Origin: Locusta migratoria
Taxonomy: Eukaryota > Arthropoda > Insecta > Orthoptera > Acrididae
Length of the DNA stretch: 64,000 nt
Direction of reading: 5' to 3'
Assembly: GCA_026315105.1 (NCBI GenBank)
Contig: CM048750.1
Coordinates: 74,879,297-74,943,296 of the forward strand
Both the position numbers and the translations under genes were made by a program. Positions 54,640 through 64,000 of this stretch are shown piece by piece (position 1 is the stretch's first letter; the number at the start of each line of letters is the position of its first letter). The notes beneath the pieces are model-generated. The model was not told the DNA's origin. It saw only the letters and a list, made by a program, of their open reading frames with translations, and did not search any database.

Positions 54640-55085
54640 CATTCAAAAGGAAATGGAAGAATAGGATGTGGTGTTCTGTCGACAGCGTGGTCATTAGAGA
54701 TGGAGATCATCAAATGTTCAAATGTTTGTATAGCTTATAGGACTTAACTACGGGGTCATCAGTCCCTAAGCTTACAAACTACTTATGAACTACCTAACAC
54801 TAAGGACGGCACAAATATCCATGCCCGAGGGGGGATTCGAACCCCAGACCGTAGTGGCCGTGCAGACCGTGACTGGAGCGCCTCAGTCCCCTCGGCCACC
54901 GCGGCCGGCTGGAGATCATCCTAGAATTTTTGTCCCAGGATGGTGAAGGAAAGGGAGTATCCCGGCATTTTTCTCAAGTGATTTAGGGAAATCGCCGAAA
55001 AACTAAATTTGGATGACCGAAGAGGGATTTGAACCCCTCCTCAATTACGAGTCAATTGTTTCCACCCCGTTATAGCTACGTCATG
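54640..55085 (-). mobile_element. SINE group B copy split by a group A SINE
   Basis: Minus strand. ctgtcgacagcgtggtcatt and gggagtatcccggcattttt are group B body. The A copy is inserted at 54712-54909. The head side (gatttgaacccctcctcaat) is near 55030-55080. Confidence 0.75.
54712..54909 (-). mobile_element. SINE group A copy with target duplication
   Basis: Tail aaatgttcaaatgtttgtat to head ccgcggccggc. tggagatcatc occurs at 54701-54711 and 54910-54920. Confidence 0.93.
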
Positions 55086-55089
55086 CTAC

Positions 55090-55470
55090 CTGCAAGAATA
55101 GGGCCGGACCGCAAGGTGGATAGTGGTCCGTTGGTTGGGACGAGGAAGGAGGACGCAACAGCGGGAACCGAACGGAACAGGAGAGCGCGCAGCAGAGGGA
55201 CCGCCCAAGGCCTGCTCCAATTTTCCAATGGCGGACGGCCGGCGGGTTGTGTTCCGCGACCAGCGGGCCCTGATTTCCCGGCGCGACGCGTGCCCAGGCG
55301 CGCTCGGCCGCGCTCATTTTCCTCGCACTGGCTGCAAAATTACACGTTACGGCGATTCTGCGCCGAAACACGTCTTCTTGCGCGGGGCATTCCGCCACGC
55401 GTCACGCTCCGTGTCGCTGAGCAAGCGGAAAGCGAGACACGGAAACAGAGTTCACCCTAGCTGTGGATGA
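55090..55470. promoter_or_regulatory. GC-rich unique island in the TfAP-2 3' intron
   Basis: CpG-rich non-repetitive block. Frames of 105-143 codons in several phases overlap, as expected of stop-poor GC-rich DNA, and none shows a domain. Candidate regulatory element. Confidence 0.3.
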
Positions 55471-55738
55471 CGTTGCTTCCTGTAAAAGCTTATGAGGTAC
55501 AGGCTTGCAATTTGAGAGCTTACTAAGTTTTAATATGTTACATTATCGTTGGCTTAAGAGTCAATGAAGCAATGGGACGACTACAGCTCTCAAGAGCAAA
55601 AGACATGTAATACTTGTGTATACAACCTATCAATAAAGTTCGGAGTATAATCCTGTAAAATTAACGTAGATGAACTATGAACTACAGTTACCTTACTGTT
55701 CTTCGAAATAGTCATGTGACCTGAACACTAGTCTTGTG

Positions 55739-56690
55739 TAGTTCGCAAACGAACTAGTTCGGAAGAGCGCTCCCACAGGCGAACTACGGGAACTAGCTCG
55801 CAGATCCCTCGCCTCTTAGTTCGTCCGCTCCTTTTCCGAAGACTGACGGGGAACAGCGAGAGGACGCAAGAGCGTACAGCATCGCATGATTTGTAGATAA
55901 TGTTTCTTCAATGACCTATTAGACAAAGAAATACATTTTAAAAATAAAATACTACGAGTACTCTGTATGCACAGTAGTTGAATATCATTGTATCACCCAT
56001 TCGTGTAAATAACTGGTTTATTTGTATTGTATTGTATTTGATGTCTAATTGCCCAAAAATACGCTTGGGCAACACTGATCATTATATAAAAAAGCTGTCA
56101 TAACAAAAGAAAGAGCTCCTTTAGTAGCGGTAGCAAAAGCCAAAAAGAGCGGACGACGAACTAAAATTTGCACGATCGGTCGTGAACTAAAACATGCGTT
56201 ACCTGTCGCGAACTGTTGTGTCTAACGTATCTCGCTTCTTAGTTCGTTGGATTCTTTTCCGAAGACCGACGAGCAATAGCGAGAGGGTGCGCAGCAGAAT
56301 TAAAAATCAAATGTTCGCCTTCTGCTGAAGAGAGCCATTTCGAGGTGAGCGTCTGCCTGCTAGATTTCGTAGTTCAGTGCTACAAAATTTCAGTTTTGAA
56401 GTATTCTGCACCCCGCAATATCTGACTAAGAAATTCCATAATGCCAAGATATAAAGATAACTCTAAATTTAAACGCGAGAAATTATCCAGAAACTGTTTC
56501 TTTCGGTCTGCGTGATGTCGTTAGCGGCTCACGTAGCTAGCGCATGAAGCAGCTAGGTGAGGGAACTTCTCCCTCCACCTGCATGCGCAGACCACGCCGC
56601 TCAGCCGTCACTGGGAGCGGACGAACTAAAAGAACGAACTAGTTCGCGGCAGAGCCGCGAACTAAGTGAGCGCTCCCGATCGCGAACTAT
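55739..56690. mobile_element. Non-autonomous DNA element with long inverted ends of repeated gttcg units
   Basis: The left end tagttcgcaaacgaactagtt and the right end, its counterpart ending gcgaacta at 56690, are inverted. Each end contains several cgaact/agttcg motifs and the gagcgctc phrase. A second inner pair (ttttccgaagactgacg at 55833 and ttttccgaagaccgacg at 56252) is in direct orientation. Subterminal repeats of this kind occur in hAT-type elements. No transposase or clear target duplication. Confidence 0.5.
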
Positions 56691-56699
56691 TAGGCGCAA

Positions 56700-57140
56700 G
56701 TCTACTGAACACATTGCACGAAGTCTTCCTTTTCTTCAAAAGTCTCTTTACGTTTTGTTGGATGTCAGAAATATCTTCAAATCTCCTTCCTTTCAAAGGG
56801 AGTTTGAGTCGAGGGAATAGTAAGGAGTCTGAAGGTTTGAGATCCGGATAAGGTGGATGTTCAAGTTGCACGGCAACACTCGTCCACACACAGCCAATAT
56901 CGTCAAACAATTCATGCCATAAAAGGGAGTTGTGCAATTTGAGCATCCACCATGGACACCGGATCTCAATCCCCTCTAATTCTTCCTATTTTGTCGACTC
57001 AAACTTGCTGTGATAGGAAATAGATTTGACGATATCCCTGACATCCAACGAAACGTGACGAGACTTTTGAACACCATTATAAATAATCGTGCAAAGTTTC
57101 CAGGACATATACCGCAGAGATCAGCGGTTCATAGTTCTTG
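56700..57140. pseudogene. Two inverted mariner-type transposase fragments
   Basis: The minus strand 56946-56700 encodes LEHPPYPDLKPSDSLLFPRL and KGRRFEDISDIQQNVKRLL. The plus strand 57010-57140 encodes RFDDIPDIQRNVTRLLNTI, the same region. The two fragments therefore face each other. Both are C-terminal parts of a DDE transposase. Confidence 0.7.
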
Positions 57141-57309
57141 AAAGTGACTATTTCGAAGGACAATAATGTAACTTAGTTCATATTTCATTTACTTTTATGT
57201 TACAGGACTATTCATCAAACTTTGTGCTTTTAGAACCTGCCACTGTCATTAATCTAGTATTCCAGTAGAAACTGCAACCAGTTGCCTTTTGTTGTTTTCT
57301 TCTTTATCT

Positions 57310-57860
57310 GTATCCCATTACCAGTTTCGAACTGCTAGGCAATTCATCGTGAGGTGATACAGCTTTAGTTTTTCATAGTAACACCGAAAAACTCATTAGG
57401 TTGTTGCACGATATAAAATCAAGATGAGTAAGATTTCTATTGCGCAAAAATAACGATTTTTATATAGTATTTCAAGTTGCTACTTAGAGTTGCTCTTCTC
57501 TGATATTTTATAGTCGTCAAAGTAAATATTTTGTGCGACATTTTGACGGTCTTTAGATGTTTAAAAGTTTATTATGGTTTTGTTGCCAACTTTTAAACAC
57601 CTGAAGACCAATTAAATGTTACATGTTGAATCAGTCGAGTCTAGTTGTACTCGATTTGTCACGACCGGTTTCCAGACGTAAATCCCTTCTTCATGAGCTC
57701 ATTAAAAGTACAAGGGTCCTAACAGTCATATTAAAACACCCATAAAATGTATTGGGTACCCATGCGGGTGAGAGCTCAACATCTGAAGATGGGTTTTACG
57801 TCCTGAAACCAGTCGTGACCGTTTGAGCACGAATAAAGGATCTATTTACAACTGAGCGGA
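57310..57860. repeat. Inverted repeats with hammerhead-like modules
   Basis: On the minus strand at 57664-57700 and on the plus strand at 57781-57820, related modules face outward: CTGAAGA (57783-57789), GAAACCAGTC (57805-57814) on plus and GAAACCGGTC on minus. A further minus-strand module around 57318-57350 ends GAAACTGGTA. A hairpin gtctttagatgtttaaaag and its counterpart lie at 57550-57610. Confidence 0.6.
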
Positions 57861-58249
57861 TGTATTCAACGTGGAAAACTGCTTCAGTAGTTGTGTATGG
57901 CCCATAAAGACTATTTTATGCTAACAAAATGCCTGACAGATCATCTGCTGTGACGATTGTAAAACACGAGAGTAACTGTAAGTAGAAACTTGGAACACGA
58001 AGTGAACATACAAGTACCGTCATTGTTGCCCAATACAGAACTCACATATCGTGCTTTTATATCTCGCCACAGACTAACGAGTTCCACAATGATAATCTGC
58101 CAGGTAGTTAGTAATAGGATACAAATAACTAAAGACAAAAACAACAAAAGGCGAATGGTTGCTGTTTCTCCTGGAGTACTATATAAGGGATACATATTCT
58201 CAACAGGGAATACGAATCAGCATCAATCCGCTCTCTAACCATATATCTA

Positions 58250-59240
58250 TGACCTTGTCATGGATGTACTAGTGAAAGAAGTGAAAAAGAGGCACCTTGG
58301 AGCCTGATGTTTGTCGATGATATTGCTATCTGTGAACCCACACTTCAAGGCACTTCAAGACAAGCTTGAACTGTGGAGAAAAGCTCTGGAGGACAGAGGA
58401 ATGAGAATTAGCAAATTGAAAACAATTTATGTACAAAGTATGTCAAAATCTATATATTAACCTGAAAAAAAGAACAACTAACGCTGGTCAAGAAATTTAA
58501 ATACCTAGGCTCTTACATGCAAAGTGATTAAGGACTGGAGCTCGAAATACAGCATAGGATAAATAGTACATGGATGAACTGGAGGAAACTGAGCGGAGTA
58601 CTGCGTGATAAGAAGGTTAGCTGTAGAATGAAAGGAAAGTCTGTAGTGAGGCTTGCGAAGCTTTATAGCGCAAAAACTTGGCTAATTACAAAAGACCAAG
58701 AGAAAAAGATGGAATTAGCAGAAATAAGAATGTTTAGGTGCATGAGTGGGGTGGCACGAAAGGATAGACTAAAGAATGAGTACATCTGGAGAACAATGAA
58801 AGTGAGGCCCATAGAGAAGAAGATCCAAAAAAGTAGACTAAAACGGTATGGTCATGTGCAGAGAAGAGGGGAGAATAATTAGGGACTTAGAAATCGAAGG
58901 ATCAAGAAGAAGAGGGTTGGGTTGTGTTGTTCGTTTGGGAATGAGGGACTAAACTGCTAAGCTTATCTATGCCCCAGGGAAAGAGTGAGGATAGGAAAAG
59001 AGGGGAGAGGGAAACGAAATGCAGTCCGGAAAGGAAGGAAGGAAGATTGCATTAGCTCGGGGCCCTTTGCTCACGAAAGAACCGTGAGCGTCTTGGGGGT
59101 AAGGACAAGAGAAAGACCGAAACTGAGGTGGGAAGACAAGGTAGCAGAGGACTTACGGAAGAAAGGATGACTCAGAGAAGAAGCACTGGATAGACATTTG
59201 TGGAAGAGAAGGATCCAGCAAAGTAACGCCGATCCCACAT
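58250..59240 (+). pseudogene. LINE reverse transcriptase C-terminal half, broken
   Basis: 58370-58440 gives DKLELWRKALEDRGMRISKLK; 58480-58530 KKFKYLGSYM; the frame 58574-58882 has SAKTWLITKDQEKKMELAEI, RMFRCMSGVARKDRLKNEYI and LKRYGHVQRR; 59100-59170 RPKLRWEDKVAEDLRKKG. This order is typical of RTE-like LINEs. An insert (58911-59095) separates the last two parts. A YxDD box remnant (FVDDIAI) is near 58312. Confidence 0.8.
58911..59095 (+). mobile_element. Second copy of the short element seen at 29787-30005
   Basis: Shares gttgggttg, gactaaactgctaag, aaatgcag.cc, gattgcattagctcgg and cacgaaagaaccgtgagc with the first copy, in the same order. The LINE text is interrupted exactly here. Confidence 0.75.
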
Positions 59241-60479
59241 GACGTGGGAAAAGGCTGAAAAGATTATGATGATATGATGAATCAGCATCAACTGTGTGAT
59301 TTGTTAGTGCCGCTAAAATTCGTGCCTTACCGGTACTCGAATCACGATTTCCAGCTTTTCTCGAGTAGTCATCTTAACCATAAGCTGTATGTGCGTACAC
59401 TCCTGTATGCCTCACACAATGTACTTCCAACATATAGCGCCCACACATTTTGTATGATACCCTCACGGGAAGGGACATTTATTTACTATCGCAGACCTTC
59501 GCTTTGGTTTAACACAACCCTTGTGGTCTCCATGTTTTAAAGTTCAACCATTGCTGTATCCTTCAAACATACCTATCTGGAAAGTTGGCACAGATAACCA
59601 AATGGTTTAGGTGACCGGTCGCGAAAAGCGGGTAATCAAACTTCCCATCCCTTTCCGGCTCGACAAAATCTATCACTGCCAGCAATTTCTAACACATCTT
59701 TTCTTGATACCAGTAGCTGGTACCGTCTCCTCTTCCTCCACGACAATGAATTGGTCAAATCACAATAAAAGCCGATGTGAACATTACTTCATCTTGTCTG
59801 TCTATTGCTCTACGCGTCATCTTTAATGCCAGTAACATTTTCATTGTTCATGTCCAGAACTGGACACTTCTGAATCGACCTATTAGATACAGTTAGAAGA
59901 TTTAAAGCACTCGCTTATTAACAAAATAAAAAAGCTAAAGCAAGAGTTACACATGAGGATTCGTCAGCCTCCATCACATCTAGTAGTAGTTTTTGCTTTA
60001 ATGTATTACTGCAAGTCATACACATAATTTGCTAGTGTCACGAAAACCAATTTGATACAATATAGCAAATGAAGATTAATGAGTATTAAGTTCAGTCGTC
60101 CATTGGTTTAATACCTTCACTTACGTCTATTTCGCTTTCCTTCATCCTTTGTTACTTGTCACTCCTCCCCCTCTCGCAGCCCTTCAGTTTCTTGTTTCGA
60201 AACACAAACAGTCTGAATTGCTTAATGACACTTCTATCCATATTCGGACAATACTCCAATTATGATATGTGGCGATGATGTCACACAGCAGTAAATGTCG
60301 ATTACACTAACTGATGTTGACATCAGTCGGTGGCATCCATAATTCTTGCTCTATCCCACCGTCCCCAATAATTACTAGAGTACTTTTGATGATGATTTCG
60401 TGTGGTATTTTTGGCCGTTAGAACCCAGATGGGACCGTGTTCGACCTGCCTGGTGCCAGTTTTTACGCGGCGCTACAGG
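59241..60479. other. No gene recognised
   Basis: AT-rich; frames of 60-88 codons without domains. Confidence 0.4.
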
Positions 60480-60605
60480 GGCGACTTGATGATGATGATA
60501 ATTCCAGTTCCCGAGTGGAGAATATTACCAACCCGACCGGGAATCGAACCCGATTCCCCTGCACAGGAATCTACGACGCTGTGCATTGGAGTACAGAGGC
60601 TGACA
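60480..60605 (-). mobile_element. tRNA-like SINE fragment
   Basis: gaccgggaatcgaacccgat is a B-box complement and ctgtgcattggagtacagag a possible A-box region. It adjoins a LINE tail. Confidence 0.45.
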
Positions 60606-61270
60606 TTACTTTTGAATAATACTGTTCTTAAAAGAGCTAGACTCTTTTTCTTCTTTCCCAGCATTTTTTCCATTAGTTGGGGTCTGCTCTTCTACTACGT
60701 CTCCTCCACAGGGGTGTGTTGTGGACGTCTTCAGGGCTGAGGTCAACATCTCACTTGACGTCCTTGATGATGTCCATCCATTCTTGAGCGGTCTACCACG
60801 GGGTCGGCGCCCTCCTGGAACGAATTGGAGTGCTGTTTTAACCATAGAATCACACCCTTTCCTCGTGACGTGGCCGTTCCACCAAAGACGAGCCTCCCTT
60901 GCCTTCTCTATGATTGACACTACACCAAGCCTTTGGCGGACATAGATATTTGGTGCATGGTCGTAGCGAGTCAACCCAGAGGACCATCGCAGCATTTTCA
61001 TCTCCATTGCGTGGAGAACCTGAGCCTGTTTTCTCGTCAAAGGTCGGCATTCTATCCCGTATAGGGCTACTAAACGTACTACTGATTTATAAATTTTTGC
61101 CTTCAGATGTACAGGGACCCTTTTGTTGTAGAGAACACCATGCCGCATTTACTCATATCCGGGTGTCCAGGATGGAATCATTCGAAGATGTTATCTTGGA
61201 TCCAGGGTATTTGAACTCGGTGGTTTTGTTTAAATCCTTGCCTTCGATGCTGATGGTTTCGCTGGTTTGA
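60606..61270 (-). pseudogene. LINE reverse-transcriptase C-terminal fragment, minus strand
   Basis: The minus frame 61148-60606 encodes KRVPVHLKAKIYKSVVRLVA, LYGIECRPLTRKQAQVLHAM, EMKMLRWSSGLTRYDHAPN, RLWWNGHVTRK and GGRRPRGRPLKNG. This is the thumb and C-terminal part of RTE-like non-LTR elements. 61270-61150 continues upstream text in other frames. Confidence 0.85.
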
Positions 61271-61300
61271 GGACCGCTTTCCAAATAGGTCGCACTATAT

Positions 61301-61560
61301 ATTCGATTCCAGTCCCAGAAGTTATTTCTATTTCTTTTCTTTTTATTCTGTTACTACCCGACGACTCATTATTTTTTACTCGATTTCTTCGTCTAATGTG
61401 GAACGCTATTAGGCCTCATTATCATTCAAAAGTAAATAATGAGGCCTAATAGCGTTCCACATTAGACGACGAAATCGAGTAAAAATGAATAATGAGTCGT
61501 CGGGTAGTAACAGAATAGAAAGAAAAGAAATAAAAATAAATTCTGGGACTGGAATCGAAT
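61301..61560. repeat. Long near-perfect hairpin with about 122-bp arms
   Basis: Arms 61301-61422 and 61436-61560, 13-nt spacer. Over 95% complementary by eye, with small A/T length differences. No hammerhead-like core was found in it, so it is a different foldback type. Confidence 0.92.
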
Positions 61561-61609
61561 ACGAAGTGCCCAGTTAGTAATGGGGAGCTCCTACGTTCAA
61601 CCATGCAGC

Positions 61610-62640
61610 CTTGGCGTTCGTTTGCGCCTAAGTCATTGATGGCAGTTTGCGGCAGGATTTTAGAACATAGACTTTCCTAAAATATTATGAACTACCTCGA
61701 AGAGAACGACCTATTCACCTTTAGTCAACACGGATTCAGCTAGCTCTTTACTCACATAATGTGATGAGTGCTATCGACAAGGAAAGTCAAATAGATTCCG
61801 TATTTCTAGATTTCCGGAGGGCTTTCGACATTTTACCTCACAAGTCTCTTCTAATCAAACAGCGTGTTTATCGAATACTGCCAAAATTGTGCGATTACAT
61901 TGGTAATTTCCCGTCAGAAAGGACACAGTACGTTGTAATTGACGGTAAGTCATCGAGTAGAACTGAAGTGACATCTGGCGTTCTTCCAGGGAAGTGTTAC
62001 AGGAGACAATCTGAGTAGCTCTCTTAGGTTGTTCGCGGATGATGCTGTCACTTGTCGGTTAGTAAAATCACCAGAAGATTAAAAGCAACTGCAAATTATT
62101 TATATAAGATATCTGAAAGGTGCAAAAAATGGCTATTGACCCTTAATAATGAGAAGTGAGAAGTCATCCATATGACCAGTAAAAGAAGCCCGTTAAATTT
62201 CATTTACACTATAAATCAGTCAAAACTACAGGCCGTAAATTCAACTGAATACCTAGGTGTAACAATTACAAACAAATTAGGAAGTACACATAGAAAATAT
62301 GGTAGGGAAAACGAACCAAAGACTACGTTTCGTTGGCAGAACACTTAGAAGATGTAACAGTTCTACTAAAGAAACAGCCTACACCACACTTGTGCGTCCT
62401 ATTTTGGAGTATTGTTGCGCATTGTGGGATCCCCACCAAGTGGGACTGACAGACGATTTTGTATTATTGTGATAGAGGGGGGAGAGTGTCATGGAAATGA
62501 TGCAAGAGTTGGGGAGGAAATCATTAAAACGAAGGCGTTACTCGTTGCGACGAGATCTATTAGCGAAATTTCTTTCACCGACTTTCCCTTCCGAATGCGA
62601 TTTTGTTAGCACTGACATGATCATCAAAATAAAATAAGAG
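61610..62640 (+). pseudogene. LINE reverse-transcriptase fragment
   Basis: 61761-62018 encodes SQIDSVFLDFRRAFDILPHK (palm Asp motif), VTSGVLPGKC (for SGVPQGS), and near 62030 FADDAVTC, a catalytic DD box. 62290-62430 gives NQRLRFVGRTLRR and LVRPILEYCCALWDPHQVGL. Same family as 18380-19570 and 34471-35575. A 40-bp-scale deletion precedes the FADD block. Confidence 0.85.
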
Positions 62641-62998
62641 AATGCTATTTTGTCAAAAACTGACATTTTGAGCCCGTGGTTGTGTATGAAATACAGGGTG
62701 ATTCTTACTTTAAAGAAGACAGCAACCAACCACTTTTGATTGTGCTATTTATTTGCTAAATAGCGCGGTTACCGGTTTCAAACGTTTAAGTTCATCATCA
62801 GAGGGCTGTTCACGTCCGCATAAATCCATTTTATCAGTGCAGCAACAACTGCAATAATCAGCGATATAGCTTAATGGAACCGACATTTCTACGAAAGTAA
62901 ATGAATAAAAGGAAAAAAATTGTATCATAAAGTTTTGTTCACAACATTTGTCAGTCTCATGATTCATATTTACGCTCAATTAAGCAATTACAATCATG

Positions 62999-63265
62999 AA
63001 ACTTCCTGGCAGATTAAAAATTGTGTGCCGGAACCGGGACTCGAACCTGGGACCTTTGCCTTTTGCGGGCAAGCGCTCTACCGACTGAGCTATCCCGACA
63101 CGACTCACTATGCTGCCTCACAACTTTACTTCCGCCAGTACCTCGCCTCCTGCTTTCCAAACTTTACAGAAGCTCTCCTGCGAAACATGCAGGACTAGCA
63201 CTCCTGGAAGAAAGGATATGGTGGAGACATGGCTTAGCCACAGCCTAATGGATGTTTCATTCTGG
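62999..63265 (-). mobile_element. U-type SINE with a 13-bp target duplication
   Basis: aaacttcctggcagattaaa, then the tRNA-like complement (gggactcgaacctgggacct, ccgactgagctatcccgac), then a body with ggatatggtggagacatggc. aattacaatcatg occurs at 62986-62998 and 63266-63278. Confidence 0.92.
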
Positions 63266-63379
63266 AATTACAATCATGTTTTGTATTGTAGGGCACCACA
63301 CAACACAAGGATTTTTCGCCAAAAGAAAAAAAATTACCTGTATAACAAAAATGTAAATGGATTGATGTACACGTGAACA

Positions 63380-63412
63380 GCCGTCTGATGATGAACTGAA
63401 ACCGGTAACGGC
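63380..63412 (+). ncRNA. Minimal hammerhead ribozyme motif (ACCGGT type)
   Basis: Stem I GCCGT (63380-63384) pairs all five bases with ACGGC (63408-63412). Core CTGATGA (63385-63391), a very short stem II segment tgaact, GAAA (63398-63401), palindromic stem III ACCGGT (63401-63406), A at the cleavage position (63407). Stem II lacks clear pairing here, while the left-arm copy has a longer one with AAC/GTT. Confidence 0.6.
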
Positions 63413-63539
63413 GCTATTTAGCAAATAAATAGCATAATCAGAAGTGCTTGGTTGCTGTCTTCTTTAAAGTAAAATAAGAGAAATCAGATTGAGTTCAGAC
63501 GGCTAAAAGGGGGGCTCTTTGGTGAACTTTCAACCAGCA

Positions 63540-64000
63540 ATTTTCCATTCTACAATCCGTGACGTCAAGCTGACAGTGTGTTCTTGTCAGACCCGTCACA
63601 GGCGGCGACCTTGTAACTCCGCGAGCCGCCGCCGCCGCGGGCGAGCGCTACCGTCGCCGCGTGCGGTGCTCTTAATGTCAACCATTAGCCCCCGCTCGTC
63701 GCCGTAATGAGGCCTTCGGCGGTGCACGGCGCGGGGCGGTCGCAGTTACAAACTCCTTTTTCCTCTCCTTTTTTTCCTTACGTGCCGTGTTACGCAGCCG
63801 GGGAAAAAGAAGTAAAAGCGCCGCGCCGCTTCGCGTGATCGGGCTATATTAATTAACTACATTCCACAGTTAATAACTTCAGTAATTTTCTGGAAAAAAA
63901 GCGAACTGGCGAGCTGCCGACCCGCGCTGTCTCTTCTCCGCGACTCCTGTAAACGGCGCGTCCCCGCCTTTCGTGCTGTCGCCCATTTCCGCGCGTTTCC
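63540..64000. promoter_or_regulatory. GC-rich island with AT-rich homeodomain-type cores, TfAP-2 3' intron
   Basis: ccgccgccgccgcgggcgag followed by gtcgccgtaatgaggccttc, cttaatgtcaaccattagcc and the AT-rich tatattaattaactacattc within a GC-rich unique block. This alternation is typical of conserved non-coding regions around developmental genes. No AP-2 exon recognised. Confidence 0.35.

Larger units (their letters stand above)
62700..63475. repeat. Palindrome with hammerhead motifs, interrupted by a U-type SINE
   Basis: Outer arms: ctttaaagaagacagcaacc at 62708 with its counterpart ending 63475; atttatttgctaaatagcgc with its counterpart. The spacer holds a U-type SINE at 62999-63265. The right arm has the module at 63380-63412, the left arm a more degraded one. 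Confidence 0.9.

Noticed and set aside
55029..55470. A coding gene with frames of 105-143 codons
   Set aside because: Several phases are open simultaneously, as in any CpG-rich block, and none has a domain or codon pattern.
63540..63720. A further TfAP-2 exon
   Set aside because: GC-rich, but no frame shows the conserved AP-2 text that should follow VDDPQ, and no acceptor plus donor pair fits.

Overview
Kind of genome. This is animal nuclear DNA, most likely from an orthopteran insect such as a grasshopper or locust. There is no bacterial-style gene packing. Nearly all the sequence is AT-leaning and repeat-rich, with abundant short elements that have tRNA-like heads, scattered decayed LINEs, Tc1/mariner copies and long hairpins. 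The same SINE units occur about 25 times. The taxon is inferred from the style of the repeats and from protein resemblance; no search was run.

The one host gene. Three GC-rich + strand exons belong to one AP-2 family transcription factor (TfAP-2): 11876-12188, 15162-15376 and 50720-50875. They join in frame (intron phases 0, 1, 0, 0) into 228 codons. These hold the N-terminal activation region, with the AP-2 signatures DFQPPYFPPPF, DPYSQTL and RRPDVLIQSH. The first coding exon lies before the part shown here or was not recognised. The DNA-binding and dimerisation exons lie beyond base 64000. The introns are 2.97 kb, 35.3 kb and more than 13 kb, and nearly all the other features sit inside them. 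About eight GC-rich single-copy islands in and around the gene are candidate promoters or enhancers.

Mobile DNA. SINE groups named here: A (head like gtggccgaggggactgagg), C (Leu-like head gagtagccgagcggtctaaa), B (head like gagcgaggtggcgcag), and U (the gcagattaaa unit). Many copies have clean 10-13 bp target duplications and several are nested. Non-LTR retrotransposon pieces lie at 13020-14930, 15590-16914, 17003-18095, 18380-19570, 29720-30945, 34150-35575, 36672-36965, 37340-38310, 58250-59240, 60606-61270 and 61610-62640. Tc1/mariner-type DNA elements lie at 5026-6629, 10529-11330, 24540-25321, 39138-40381, 52985-54170 and 56700-57140. There is also a TTAA-flanked element (2708-4117), a foldback element split by a LINE (16955-18262) and an element with long inverted ends (55739-56690).

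Most unusual layer. At least ten large palindromes or their fragments carry a motif that reads as a minimal hammerhead ribozyme: CUGANGA, stem II, GAAA, then a 4-6 base palindrome, U, H. The best copies are at 17461-17500, 63380-63412, 2005-2046 and 12854-12886. In each family the stem III segment is itself a palindrome (ATCGAT, ACCGGT, ACGCGT, ACTAGT, AGCT), as expected for hammerheads that act as dimers. Minimal dimeric hammerheads are known from the flanking repeats of Penelope-like retroelements. Here they occur in head-to-head palindromes with no Penelope reverse transcriptase or GIY-YIG frame that I could see, so they look like a non-autonomous, ribozyme-bearing foldback class.
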